Positions 9,369-19,634 of a DNA stretch of 64,000 nucleotides are shown here, in pieces. Both the position numbers and the translations under genes were made by a program. The notes below the pieces were generated by a model that had not been told where the DNA came from, did no database searches, and was given only the letters and a program-made list of their open reading frames with translations. The DNA is from an uncultured Candidatus Altimarinota bacterium (GTDB lineage Bacteria; Patescibacteriota; Gracilibacteria; BD1-5; UBA6164), in contig CALDZK010000001.1 in NCBI GenBank assembly GCA_937944145.1, forward strand, positions 140,068-204,067, given 5' to 3'. The first letter of the stretch is position 1; every line of letters begins with the position of its first letter.

Positions 9369-11108
9369 TTATCCTTTTCTATGTCCGTATCTACTTCATC
9401 CTGAACTACTTAAAGAACCTCTAGAACCACCTCACCTATAACCTCCTCATCCACCAGAAAACCCTTTCCCACTTCATCTTCCTCCACTGAAACCTCTTCT
9501 ATTTCCTCCTCATCCTCCACCAGTTCTCGCTTTTGCCTGAACTACGAGTGGTTTACGTCTGTTTTGAGTTTTATAATAGTCAAGCACTACAGCAGCAACA
9601 TCTGCTTGGACATTGATATATGAAAAGCCTTCGAGTATATCTATTTTCCCTACGTCTCAAAGAGATATCCCCACCTCCTTTTCGATAAACTGTATAAGAC
9701 TTCCTGGGTTCATTCTATCTGCCTTTCCTTTTGCGACAAAGAGTCTCTGTTCTCCAGAAACAGTTTCTCTAGATTTTGGTCCTTCATCTATATTGTTATA
9801 AGTCTTTTCATCAAATCTATCCTTGTGAGCATCTCTGAGAAGCGCTGATATAACGACTTTTGGATCACCAAGTCCCATGAGATGATCTGCCATCTCAGAA
9901 AAATCATGTATTTTTTCATCATTCATCAGGTTAGCAACTCCTTCGAGAAGTCTCTTTTTTTGGATTTCTACCACATCTTTTGCATTTGGAACCGTTCCTT
10001 TTGCGATTTTTTGCTTGATCACTCTCTCAACGGCAAAGAGTTTTCTCTGATCTGCTCTCGATATAAAACTAATTGCTGTTCCTGTCTTTCCAGCTCTAGC
10101 AGTTCTCCCGATACGATGAGTATAGGTTTCTGGACTATCTGGAAGAGAATAATTCACAACATGACTCAGGTCATCTACATCTATACCACGAGCTGCAACA
10201 TCAGTTGCAACGAGTACGAGTGATCTTTTTTGTTTAAATCTCGCAAGAATTTTTTCTCTATGTTTTTGATCTATATCTCCATGAATTCCTTCTGCCTTGA
10301 GGCCACGAGACATAAGTTTTGAAGCAACATCATCTACATCCATTTTGGTTTTACAAAAAACAATTCCATAAAAATCCTCTGTCATATCTATCACTCTACA
10401 CAGAGCTTCAAATTTATTTCTTGGAGCTACTTCATAGTATTTTTGATCGATTCTATCACTGATAGTCGTTTTTGATTCGATTTTTACCGTATCATAATCC
10501 TTCATATATTTTTTTGCAATAGCGAGAATTTCTCTCGGCATCGTTGCAGAAAAGAGAAGAGTTTTTTTATCTTCTGGAGTATGAGTAAGTATTTCTTCTA
10601 TTTCTTCTCTAAAACCGATATTGAGCATTTCATCAGCCTCATCGAGGATGAAATAATCTATATTTGAGAGATTCAGGGTTCTCTTGGTGATAAGATGATC
10701 CTTCACTCTCCCTGGGGTTCCTACAACTATATGTGGACCTCTTTTGAGTGCCATTATTTCCTCACGAATATTTTGTCCTCCATAGAGAAGTTGGATCTTG
10801 ACTGATCTATCTGTGAATGATTCTATTTCTTTTGCTACTTGGATAGCGAGTTCACGGGTAGGTGCGAGTATCATTGCTTGTACTCATTTTTTGGACGTAT
10901 CGAGTCTCGAGAGCAGAGGAAGACCAAAACTCGCTGTTTTCCCTGTACCTGTCTGAGCTTGTCCTACGATATCTTTGTCTCCATTGAGAAGAAGAGGGAT
11001 AACTCCTGCTTGAATTTCTGATGGGAATTCATATCCCTTTTTCTCAATTGCTGCGAGAAGTGTTTCACTAAGACCAAGGTCACGAAACGTTGTTTTTTGT
11101 TCTGTCAT
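9369..11108 (-). CDS. deaD: DEAD-box RNA helicase with DbpA-type RNA-binding domain and Gly-rich tail
   Basis: A 579-residue ATP-dependent RNA helicase of the CsdA/DeaD type. RecA domain 1 shows the Q motif region ([13 protein letters not shown]), [14 protein letters not shown] (motif I), PTRELAIQ (Ia), TPGRV (Ib), LDEADEML (DEAD box) and FSATMP (motif III). Domain 2 shows [11 protein letters not shown] and [15 protein letters not shown]. Residues of about 455-530 resemble the DbpA C-terminal RNA-binding fold ([17 protein letters not shown]). The last 50 residues are a Gly/Arg-rich tail in which at least seven glycines are TGA, so standard-code prediction loses the whole tail. Such helicases remodel RNA in ribosome assembly and mRNA decay, often at low temperature. 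A 200-base structured leader precedes it. Confidence 0.95.
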
Positions 11109-11312
11109 GTTTGTATTAAAAAAGACCTAAAATATGACACCTTCAAGAATAATTCTTGAAGAACCTGTATTACAATCATGTTGAGAAAATCTCTCCATCT
11201 ATCATCTCTACCAAGAGTAGAATTGTAGCATTGTGAAGAGATTTTCCAGTCGTAAGTGCAATATAGGAATGTCTCTTCTAGGTCGTGTTCTAAGTAACTC
11301 AGAACTATATGT
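11109..11312 (-). promoter_or_regulatory. Long structured 5' leader of the helicase gene
   Basis: About 200 bases without a gene lie between the predicted start of transcription (about 11312) and the helicase ATG. They hold a perfect hairpin, TTCAAGAAT/ATTCTTGAA (11142-11160), followed on this strand by a T6 run, and a longer-range 10-bp pairing between 11185-11194 and 11237-11246 (AGAGATTTTC type). Long leaders with cold- or autoregulation are known for csdA-type helicases of other bacteria; function here is inferred. Confidence 0.45.
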
Positions 11313-11319
11313 CGACGGG

Positions 11320-11347
11320 ACTATACAAATATATTTGTATAATGCAA
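11320..11347 (-). promoter_or_regulatory. Promoter with overlapping 20-bp palindrome
   Basis: Read on this strand: TTGCAT, a 16-base spacer and TATAGT. A perfect 20-bp palindrome (11322-11341, half-site TATACAAATA) covers the spacer and most of the -10 box, which is where a repressor would bind. The regulator is unknown. Confidence 0.5.
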
Positions 11348-11365
11348 ATTATTTGATAAATCATC

Positions 11366-12196
11366 CTAAGAAATCCTCTTTCTTAATTCTGACCACTTAG
11401 AGTTTTTTGGAAATCTTTTAAATATTTCTTCTGCTTCTTCCCTCTTTCCATTATGTTGAAACATAAATGCTTCCCAAAACATAAACTCTTCATTGTCTGG
11501 ATCTATCTGAAAAGCTTTGTCAAAAAGTTGTAGAGATTCTTCTATTGTTCCAGTAAAACCTGCTTCCTCTGCTTGAATAACAAGATTATATGCTTTTTGT
11601 ATATTAAGTTGTCTTTTCAATTCTTGAAGTGGTTCAAGATGATCATCAATTCGTAAGTTCATAATATCGTGCTCATCTTGCACTGATGAAACTATTCTAA
11701 GAGCTGCAAATTGTACTCATCGAAGTTCTCATCAAGCATCTTCTCATGCTTGAATACAAAGATATAATCTCTCCGCAAAATCTTTATGTATATTTTTTTC
11801 ATATGCCTCTTTCATAGCAGGAACGACATTCTCATTCGTAAGAGTATTTCCCTGAACTATAAAGTCATCTCAGATTATATAATCCGCATATTTCAGACAT
11901 CATTCTCATGTATGAGCAAAGACATTTCCCTGAGCGTCAATCATAGCTACTTGTCGTACATGAAGTGCATCATCATCTTGAGAGATTATATCGAAAACCT
12001 CTTGTATACTTTTCCCAGACTTCATTAATTGTAGTCCTATCTTTCAGTAATCCATATTTGTTTGAGCTTGGGTTGCAACAGCTCAAACACCTGCCTCAAG
12101 CCATGGAACATTGTTTCCAACACCAAACCAATGCGTTTGTACAGCAACTCATAATTGTCCTGTCTTCTTATCTCGTGCTACTATAGAATATGTCAT
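11366..12196 (-). CDS. DUF1028 family (Ntn-hydrolase-like) protein
   Basis: A 276-residue protein. The N-terminus MTYSIVARDKKTGQLGVAVQ is the family signature, followed by GVGAVATQAQT and DYGKIGLQLMKSG, then QVAMIDAQGNVFAHTG and GNTLTNENVVPAM. Structures of the family have an Ntn-hydrolase fold, but the reaction is unknown. After about residue 170 comes a helical TPR-like extension (ESLQLFDKAFQIDPDNEEF ... EEAEEIFKRFPKN), also seen in other family members. About 13 TGA glycines break it under the standard code. It follows the toxin gene by 9 bases, so it may share the toxin-antitoxin transcript. Confidence 0.88.
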
Positions 12197-12205
12197 AAAA
12201 AATAG

Positions 12206-12469
12206 TTACTTATAAATATCTCCCCTACCTCCAGCCTTGAAAAAAAGAAATAGAAATAGTTTCCTGAAGTACCTCATACAAAAACGATACTTTCAGATAC
12301 GTATTCTATAACAATTTGGAAGTCATGCGAGCATCTTAATATCAAGAGAATTATCATAGGGATCCAAAGCAAGCTCCATGAGAGTCTTCTCAAATTGGAA
12401 AATAATCTCTTGTCACTTATGCTTTTCTAAAAATTTCTGAACTTGTCTCTCCAAGATAATCCTATACAT
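12206..12469 (-). CDS. RelE/ParE-type toxin with a frame-shifted middle
   Basis: An 87-residue protein directly after the antitoxin. The start MYRIILERQVQKFLEKH, the helix EKTLMELALDPYDN, LPNCYRIRIGKYRF and the end GGRGDIYK are typical of RelE/ParE toxins (ribosome-dependent mRNA nuclease or gyrase poison). Between YRF and KAGG the expected strands are missing, but the next frame reads LYEVLQETISIS, a perfect fit to the family. The two switch points are homopolymers: T5 at about 12284 (one T short) and T7 at about 12241 (one T too many). Either two compensating indels occurred or these are sequence errors. The frame as given is intact, so function is uncertain. Confidence 0.75.
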
Positions 12470-12470
12470 A

Positions 12471-12740
12471 CTACTTCAAAGAGTCTAAAAAGCCAAATGC
12501 TTCTACTCCTGCGTCCCCATGAGAACTTTCCCTGTAAGCTTTTTGATCATCTTTGGTAGCCTGTTCTTTCAAAAAAGCAGTTTTCCTGAGAGCATTATAT
12601 CTCTCTACACTTAGAAAGACTCCTACAGGTTTATTCTGAGAAAGTACTATTTTAGTTCCAGTAGTATCAAGAGACTTTATAACACTCGCTGTTTTATCTC
12701 TCACATCTGATATAGAGACAAAGGCTTCTTTCTGGATCAT
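12471..12740 (-). CDS. Phd/YefM-type antitoxin
   Basis: An 89-residue protein. The N-terminal half (FVSISDVRDKTASVIKSL ... IVLSQNKPVGVFLSVERYNAL) matches the DNA-binding fold of Phd/YefM antitoxins; the Lys/Glu-rich C-terminus (KEQATKDDQKAYRE) would wrap around the toxin. It contains no TGA. The toxin starts 1 base after its stop. Such antitoxins usually repress their own promoter, which must lie in the 12741-12780 AT-rich stretch. Confidence 0.88.
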   Translation of the reverse strand: MIQKEAFVSISDVRDKTASVIKSLDTTGTKIVLSQNKPVGVFLSVERYNALRKTAFLKEQATKDDQKAYRESSHGDAGVEAFGFLDSLK

Positions 12741-12819
12741 GATTATATATTATGGGTAATATTACCTAATGGTTATAGGTTTTTTTACTAAAAAATGCAA
12801 ATTATTTTTTCCTATACAC

Positions 12820-12853
12820 AAAAAAAAATACTCCTAAAGAAAGAGTATTTTTA
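12820..12853 (-). terminator. Terminator after the pseudopilin gene
   Basis: AAAAATACTC and GAGTATTTTT pair across a 9-base loop, with A/T runs on both sides, 18 bases past the pseudopilin stop. The rest of 12741-12871 is AT-rich and holds no further gene that I can see. Confidence 0.75.
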
Positions 12854-12871
12854 TTTTATGATAATTATGAT

Positions 12872-13627
12872 TTAGTTGAGACTATACGGAACAACACTGC
12901 TATCAGCTGTAACAGGAGTATCAACGGTCCCTACTCCAAGAATAAGCCCTGCTGTTTCTTGTTCTGCAAGAGAGACTTGCGTCACTGCTCATATAAGTGG
13001 AGTATCGATGTTGAGAGTCAAACCATCACCTGATACAGTAGTCACTGTTGTACCAGGGGCTATTCCTATGCCAGTGATAAGATCTGACGCAAAGAAATGA
13101 CCTATACTCGAAATATCAGGAAAAGTAATAGAGATATCTCCGATATCTCCACTAGCAGGAAATGATGTAGGGGGTCTTGGGCTGTACGTACCGGCTATTT
13201 TTGCGACATCAAGACTTCACTCACGTATAGTTGTAGCTACTTCATACTCTGTTGACTTTCTAGTAGTTATACCAAGTTTATAAGAATCTCCTGTTACAGG
13301 GTCACTGAACTGTCTGAGTTGTACGCTCACAGCCGTAGGGTTTATATCTCACGCTATATAGTCAATACCTATGATTGATGGAGCTCCAGATACACTTGCA
13401 GTTGGTATCTCTTGTCATCCATTACTATATCACAGTAAACTCTTTCCTATGGTTTTTTCATTTTCTAGTATAGTTGCAACTTTTGAAATACCATCCAAAC
13501 GAATAGAGTTTCTTGCTCACTGATTATACGAAGTAAAAGAAATAAACGAAATCGTCCCTAGAATCGCAAGTATCGTTATCACAACGATCAGTTCTACAAG
13601 AGTAAAACCTTTTGAAGCAAGATTCAT
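12872..13627 (-). CDS. Type IV pilin / pseudopilin-like secreted protein
   Basis: A 251-residue protein with a short leader ending at the prepilin peptidase site: SKG-FTLVELIVVITILAILG, including the Glu at +5. The long hydrophobic helix would sit in the membrane or in the pilus core. The C-terminal part (residues of about 60-251) is beta-rich, Ser/Thr/Gly-rich and ends in VDTPVTADSSVV; I do not recognise a subfamily. CPR bacteria commonly use such pili for attachment and DNA uptake. A candidate prepilin peptidase starts at the far end of the window (63799). Confidence 0.88.
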
Positions 13628-13762
13628 AATTATGCAGGTAAAATATATATTATTACTGAGAAATATACGAAAAAATACTTCTTTTAACAGAATTTGAAAT
13701 TGACAAGAAAGTAAAGAAGTTTATAGATCTTTATCTTTCTATATCCCAAATAATTATCTGAT

Positions 13763-15583
13763 CTACTCTACTGTAACACTTTTAGCGAGATTTTTAGGCT
13801 TGTCCACGTCTCTATCTAATTCCTCAGCTAAATATAAAGCAAATAAATAACTCGCAACAAGGGATGTAAATACTGAGATAATTTCTGAAGTTTTTGGAAT
13901 CTCTATAATATCATCATACAAGTCCTCTTGTTCCTCTCACTTGGTTACAAACCCTAGAACTGTACCTTCTCTAGCACGAATTTCTTTGATATTTGAAACT
14001 GTTTTTATATAGGACTTGCCCTCTGGATTGAAAACAATACAAGGAAACTCTGGAGAAACAAGGGCAAGAGGTCCATGTTTGAGCTCTCCAGCACTGTAAC
14101 TCTCCGTATGTATATAACTCAGTTCCTTACACTTGAGGCTTGCTTCTCCAGATACTGGGTAAAATATATTTCTTCCTAGCACAAACATACTCTGGTATTT
14201 TGTATATTTTTTTGCGATCTCACGAATACGTGGTCATTGCACAAGTACCTCATCTATTTTTGAACCAAGTTCCGAGAGTTCAGCTATGAGTGCACGAGCT
14301 TGACTATACTGGAGATTTCTCTTGAGTCAGAGACTCATTGCCATCATGAGCAGTACCCCTACCTGAGCTATGACGTTTTTTGTACTAGCTACTCATACCT
14401 CCACTCCTGCGTGAGAATACAGACCCATATCCGTCAAACGAGCTATGGTACTTCCCACCACATTTACAATTCAAAAAGTAAGACATCATTTTGCCTGAAC
14501 TATTTTGAGACTTTCACGTACATCTGCTGTTTCTCACGACTGCGACAAAAATACGTATAGTGTCTTGTCATCTGGTAAAAATATGTCAGCTAAGAATTCA
14601 CTACTAATAGTAACTTGAACTGGTATTGCAGCCATATCTTTTATCATATAACTCCCGATCATCCCAGCATAGTAACTCGATCCACTCGAAATGATTTCTA
14701 TACGGTCTATGTCATGCTCAAAGAGCTCTTCAAGAGTTTCATTATGCAAAGACATATCAGAGAAGTTCATTCTTCATTGAAACACATTTTCAAGTACACT
14801 TGGGATATCATGTATCTCTTTTTCTGTATAAGTAGAAAACGCTCCAAGTTCATCAACATCATACTCGATATCCATATCCTGCGCGTCTTTACGGATCATC
14901 GCTCCTGACATATACACTTGATATTCTCATGACTCTATGATGACCATTTCGTGATCTTCGAGTGTTGCGTAACTACCAGCAACACTCGCTAGAGCATTTA
15001 CATCACTTGATATAAATACTCCATTACTTGACTTCCCAACAATCAAAGGACTCCCAAGTTTTATACCTACAATCATATTTGGTTTTTCTACATCTATAAC
15101 AGCCAAAGAATATGCTCAAGTGAGTAGAAGAGAAACTTTTTCCAGGGTAGTTTTGAGATCTGTTTCATAATTGTCTTCTATGAGTTTTGCAACGACCTCT
15201 GTATCGGTATCGGAATAAAAGTGGTATTTCTGCGAAAGTGATTTCTTGAGTTCCTTGTAATTCTCTATAATGCCATTATGAACGATATAAAACCTCTGAT
15301 TTTCAGAAGTATGTGGATGGGTGTTGGCCTCAGTAACTGTTCCATGGGTGGCCCATCTGGTATGTGCTATCCCTGTTGTATATATTGACGAAGTTTTATG
15401 TTTCTCTACTTTTGTCGCGAGATTTGAAACCTTTCCTATAGCTTTTTGGGAAAATACATCTCCAGCACTATTTACACCAACGACTCCAGCACTATCATAC
15501 CCCCTATACTCGAGAGTACGAAGTCCATCAACCAAGAGAGGAATAGAGTTTTTAGTTCCTTGGTAGGCAAAAATTCCACACAT
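13763..15583 (-). CDS. glmS: Glutamine-fructose-6-phosphate aminotransferase
   Basis: A 606-residue enzyme, the normal length. It makes glucosamine-6-phosphate for cell-wall precursors. The start is MCGIFAYQG; Cys2 becomes the N-terminal nucleophile of the glutaminase domain. Also seen: LEYRGYDSAGV, ARWATHG, YIVHNGIIENY, and in the isomerase half SGSSYYAGMIG, AGELKHGPLALV and the terminal DKPKNLAKSVTVE. Six TGA glycines. No glmS ribozyme is evident upstream. Between its end (13763) and the pseudopilin start there are 135 AT-rich bases with no gene. Confidence 0.97.
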
Positions 15584-15607
15584 ATATATCTATGTTAATA
15601 ATAAATT

Positions 15608-15979
15608 CTAACAAAGGATACTTCAAAGTTGCTTCTCTGTCAAAGTATATATCTGCGTATCGTTATCTAAATCCCCTACAGAAAACACTCGTGTATCCTC
15701 TATATAGAGGGCTGATTTCGACTCCAAAAAAACGTGAAATATTTTTTGATACTCAGGAGTTTGAGCAATATACTTAAAAAATTTATGAAGTCCTATATGG
15801 CTCACATTGTAACCAAGAGCTATCTTTCTCAGAGAACGTTTCTCGAGTTTATGGTGTATGAGGGATTTAGCGTACACAATAGGAGGTATATGACGGGTTC
15901 GAAAACCAGACTTTTGTATCAGACGAGTGAGTTTATTATAATCCTTTGTTTGGAGTTTTTGGAAACGGATAATCCACAT
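15608..15979 (-). CDS. Unknown protein with possible helix-turn-helix
   Basis: A 123-residue basic protein. RSLRKIALGYNVSHIGLHKF (about residues 52-71) looks like a helix-turn-helix; the rest (YAKSLIHHKLEKR, YIEDTRVFSVGDLDND) gives no family. Only one TGA, close to the end. It begins 2 bases after the stop of the methyltransferase gene. It could be a small DNA-binding protein or a remnant of a transposase; no inverted repeats are visible around it. Confidence 0.5.
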
Positions 15980-15981
15980 AA

Positions 15982-16494
15982 TTATCTTGTTAGGACGTGA
16001 ATAGTCTTTTTATCTCTTTCTTCATAACTCTTGAGGGTTCCTGGAGCGTCACTCATAGAAAATACATAAGAAATAAGTCGAGTTCACTTTTGTGCTTCTC
16101 TTTCAAATTTTGGAAGGACTTTTTTCTTGAGACTATCAGGCATCGCAAAAAGGTAAATACTATCAAAATCTCAAAAATTCTTTTTAAAGCCACTTCAAAA
16201 CTCAATAGTCAGGTTTGGGAGTGGCCAAATAAGAGACTTTATCTTTGCGATCACAAACATAGGAAGAGCAAGTTCTATACCCGTCACTTTGATGTCAGGG
16301 TTATGTTTTGCTATATAGTGACTCACTCTCGCATCCCCACAACCAAACTCCAAAAACCTACGTGTCTTTTTAGTAGATACTACATCCTGAACTCTACGTA
16401 GATCTGAAGAAACCGTTGGAACCCAAGGAGCAAGTGATCCTCCCGCAAGAGCAAGAGGCACCAAAATACACAGCATGAAGATGGACCATCACAT
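15982..16494 (-). CDS. Membrane-anchored SAM-dependent methyltransferase
   Basis: A 170-residue protein. Residues 1-20 (MGWSIFMLCILVPLALAGG) form one hydrophobic segment. The Rossmann-type methyltransferase motif I follows: RRFLEFGCGDARVSHYIA, with IKVTGIEL as the second strand, then GDFDSIYLFAMP (motif IV region). The domain is short compared with most class I enzymes (lacking a substrate-binding insert). The substrate is unknown. I chose the ATG at 16494, which is followed by a TGA glycine, because it completes the hydrophobic segment; an ATG 18 bases downstream is possible. Confidence 0.75.
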
Positions 16495-16565
16495 AAGCAG
16501 TCTCTTATAAGGATATATATATTTCTACTATAGTAAAAATACAAAAAAACAAAAGACTTCTATTT

Positions 16566-16600
16566 AAAAAAACTCCCTCGAGTTATAAACTCAAAGGAGG
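16566..16600 (-). terminator. Terminator of the cupredoxin gene
   Basis: On this strand CTCC-ttt-GAGTT-TATA-AACTC-gag-GGAG is followed by seven T. It lies 100 bases after the cupredoxin stop. The rest of 16495-16700 is AT-rich and holds no gene I can support. Confidence 0.6.
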
Positions 16601-16700
16601 AAAACATGTTTTTGAAAAAACACAGTATACGGGCATATATTTTTTGACTGATATGTTTGTAATTTAGACTATATCCGTAGCACTTAAAACAAGCTTAAAC

Positions 16701-17717
16701 TTATTTCTTCATCTCTATTTTTATATCAGAGAGTACCTGTATAAAGAGATCCAATATTTCATTATATTGAGCTTTTTTAGAATCACTGATGTTGAGATCT
16801 TTTACTCTTCCTCTAAAAGCTGTAACTCTCTGAAAGAGGTTTCTTACTTGTTTTTCAGATATGTTTGGGATTGCTTTGTCTATTCTGTCACGTATGATTT
16901 TTTTTCTCGGATCTAGAGGTGATTTTGCGAGAGATTTTTGTTTTGAGTCTTTTTTAGGAGTTGAAACACTAGCCTTTCCAGTATCTTGTACTATGAGTTT
17001 TCCTACCATTCATGCTGCACGGTGATTTCCTACACTACAATAATACTCAAATACTCCAGCCTTATCAGCGACAAAAGTAACGCTTGTCTTTCCTCATGTA
17101 CTTACCTGATCAGTAGCTGCGTCAAACTCATCTACCACCCAGTCATGAAATCCATCTGTACTTTCAAAGTTGATAGTCACTTTATCTCATGTATTTACAC
17201 GGATTTCTTGTGTCGAAAACGCAAAGTTTTTTCCTGTAATATCAAATACTTTATGATTTTTTGAATCTGTCTTATCTGCGACTGCTACAAAATCCTGAAC
17301 ATCCCCTTCTACGATATGATCTGCTGGTGCTGGGTTTCCATCATCTGGTTCCAGAGTCAAAACATAAAAATCATAATCCGTATAATCGGTAGAACTTGTA
17401 AAGTTATTTACGTACTCACCATTTTCTTTTTCGAGTTTTCCTGTAGATATAAACGCAAATGGATTTTTACGAACTACCCATCCTTCATAAAAATCAGATC
17501 CTTTAGGATCATTGAGTTTTTTGAAATCCGCTTCGAGAGTATATCTCCCATCTGTATATCCAGCATGAGCTTTTCATACTGCATCACTTGGGGTAGAAAC
17601 TCCACGAAACACTTCACCATTTGTAACATCTACTATATTGTAATTATTTGCAGAGACAACTCCGGCTGTAAATACCACACTGACAAAAGCTACAAGAGAT
17701 ATAATACTTTTTTTCAT
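16701..17717 (-). CDS. Secreted cupredoxin with N-terminal DUF-like domain
   Basis: A 338-residue exported protein: signal peptide MKKSIISLVAFVSVVFTAG. Domain 1 (about 40-135) contains GSDFYEGWVVRKNPFAF and DYDFYVLTLEPDDGNPAPAD, a module resembling the anti-sigma-K-factor (RskA) type beta domain and shared with the protein at 19635-20864. Domain 2 (about 145-240) is a cupredoxin: DGFHDWVVDEF supplies the first His, and FEYYCSVGNHRAAGM the Cys, His and Met ligands of a type 1 copper site. The Lys/Arg-rich C-terminal helix bundle (from about 245) is unknown. It probably carries electrons or binds copper outside the cell membrane. Confidence 0.85.
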
Positions 17718-17763
17718 AACATGAAAAATTATTAAGATAAACTAAGTAGGAGCCATCATAGTT

Positions 17764-17796
17764 AAAAACTCTTAAGCAAAGCTTAAGAGTTTTTTG
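17764..17796 (-). terminator. Strong hairpin terminator
   Basis: AAAAACTCTTAAGC and GCTTAAGAGTTTTTT form a perfect 14-bp stem with a 3-base loop, 24 bases after the stop of the repeat protein at 17820. Confidence 0.88.
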
Positions 17797-17819
17797 GTAA
17801 AAAGTCACAAACAAAGAAA

Positions 17820-19088
17820 CTAGAAGTTAAAGAAGTGTTTTTTCGTAGAACTGCTTGATGAACTCGCAGGAAGTATTCTTACATTCCTTCCGTTTATGTC
17901 ATCGATAAATCTATTTCTCGCATCGATACCTCTTTCTATTTCTAGCTGTTGTTGACGTAAACGTACATCTCTAGAAAATGTAGTATCCTTGTGGTGAGGA
18001 TCATGATCGAAACGATCATCAAAGAGTGAATCTATTCTCTTGTTTTGCTCTATGACATTTCTCTCTCTATCTAGCTGGTCGAGACGAAATCACTGTTCTC
18101 TTCCTGCAAAGTCTCTACGTTTCTCATCTCTTCTTATATCATTTTCAAGTCTATTAATCCTATCTGCCACTCTATTATCTTGTATTACATCTTTTTCTCT
18201 CTCTATTCTATCAATACGAAAACCATTTTCTCTGTCAGCAAAATCCCTACGTTTCTCATCTCTTCTCGTATCATTTTCAAGCCTATTGATTCTATCTGCT
18301 ACTTTATTATCTTGTATTACGTCTTTTTCTCTCTCTATTCTATCAATACGAAAATTATTTTCTCTATCAGCAAAATCCCTACGTTGTATCTCTCTTTGTC
18401 TCTGGTTATCACGTCTATTTATACTATCGATTCTTCTGTTATCTCTGAGTATATCTCTTTCTCTATCTCTTCTCTCAAAACGAACATCATCTTCTCTCCT
18501 AAGAAAGTCTCTACGTTGTATCTCTCTTTGTCTTTCATTTTCAAATCTATTTATATCATCAATTCTTCTATTTTGTTGTCTGATTCTGCTCTCTCTGTCT
18601 AGCTGATCAAAACGAGAGTTCCCTCCTGTAAAATGAGATCTACGATCATCAAAATGAAAGTCTCTCCCAAAAGATCTACGGTCATGAAAATCATCTCTAA
18701 AAAACCTGTCATTATGAAATCTATTTCTAGAATCTCTCGAAGAGAGAAAACCTCTACGGTGAGAATCACGTCCAGTATAGTTTGGATTTCTGAGGTTAAT
18801 AGAGTTGCCTATATAATCATATGGATCATAAAACTCATCATGTACTACAGAGTTATCAAAAAAATGCTGACTTGATATTTTTTTACTCTGATTTGAAACT
18901 CTAGAACCATGTATTTCATGGTGGTCATAATAAGAAACATTTCCAAACTCATCCACCTCTGTATGCATATGATAGATCTTTCCTCCGACATTGAGATGAT
19001 CATGTCTCCCTGCATCTGCAGATACACCAAGTACACCTACAAACAAGAAACAAAGAAATCCAAGTATCATAACTCTTATATTTTTCAT
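17820..19088 (-). CDS. Secreted Arg-rich 44-residue-repeat protein
   Basis: A 422-residue protein with a signal peptide (MKNIRVMILGFLCFLFVG...VSA). Residues of about 27-60 (HDHLNVGGKIYHMHTEV, YYDHHEIHG) are His-rich and resemble a metal-binding YHYH-like segment. Then comes a low-complexity Arg/Asp/Phe region and about four tandem copies of a 44-residue unit (NRLENDxRRDEKRRDFADRE, then a GFRIDRIEREKDVIQDN half), predicted as a long charged coiled coil. I start at 19088 and not 19142 because that Met opens the signal peptide. No family is recognised; a cell-wall or surface structural role is likely. It lies among other secreted proteins. Confidence 0.7.
18060..18590 (-). repeat. 132-bp tandem repeat inside the Arg-rich coiled-coil gene
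   Basis: TCTATCAATACGAAA recurs at 18207 and 18339, exactly 132 bases apart, with nearly identical sequence in between; two more diverged copies lie on each side. Units keep the 44-codon frame. Confidence 0.85.
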
Positions 19089-19154
19089 AGTTTTTATAAT
19101 AAATAAATAATTTATTAAATATACTATAGATATTTTTAACAAAAAAGCAAATAT

Positions 19155-19535
19155 TTATTTATTTTCTTTTATAGGGTCTAAAAATAGCAACTTTTTAAAA
19201 GAATAACGAGAAGTTTGATCGGTAATTCAGAGCTTGAAAATATCTTTTTGATGCGGAGTATATGTCCTAAAAATATAATCCCATATCGAGAGAAAAAATT
19301 CATATCTATATCATTATGATGAACATTATGAAACTTCCAAAATAAAGGTATTTTATGAAACGCTACATGTTCTGCATATATAACCAACTCCAAAATCAAA
19401 AACCCTACAATACTCGAAAATACATACCCAACAGAAAATACATGAAATATACCAATATTATTATCTGCAGCATAGAGTGCTACAAATATAGGAGTAATAA
19501 AAAGTTCTCTATCCTCCTGATAGCCTGAATATCAG
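19155..19535 (-). pseudogene. Decayed sterol desaturase / fatty acid hydroxylase
   Basis: One frame reads VIYAEHVAFHKIPLFWKFHN followed by VHHNDIDMN, the first metal-binding His cluster of the family. Shifted by one base, the next part reads LSIWDYIFRTYTP, then HQKDIFKLGITD and LDPIKENK, the family C-terminus. The roughly 100 residues that normally lie between (including the second and third His clusters) are missing, and no proper start is present upstream. This is a remnant after an internal deletion and a frameshift near 19305. Intact members place hydroxyl or double bonds in lipids. Confidence 0.75.
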
Positions 19536-19558
19536 TTGTTTTTCTATAAGCAAAAAAA

Positions 19559-19588
19559 ATCCAGAGTAGCAAATAATGCTACTCCAGA
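19559..19588 (-). terminator. Hairpin terminator
   Basis: CTGGAGTAGCA and TGCTACTCTGG pair across a 5-base loop, followed on this strand by ATTTTTTTG. It lies 47 bases after the stop of the protein at 19635. Confidence 0.8.
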
Positions 19589-19634
19589 AATAAAAACTCA
19601 GAGATTTATGATGTAGAGTTTTTCTACGATGTAC

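Noticed and set aside
15608..15979. Insertion-sequence transposase
   Set aside because: It has a helix-turn-helix-like stretch but no DDE residues, inverted repeats or target-site duplication.
16606..16662. AAGGAGG followed by ATG on the plus strand, 18-codon peptide (MFLKKHSIRAYIF...)
   Set aside because: The GGAGG is one arm of the terminator hairpin of the minus-strand cupredoxin gene; the peptide has no support beyond that.
18040..18606. Long plus-strand open frames rich in Ser/Leu/Ile
   Set aside because: They lie opposite the Arg-rich tandem repeats and are only mirror frames of that low-complexity gene.
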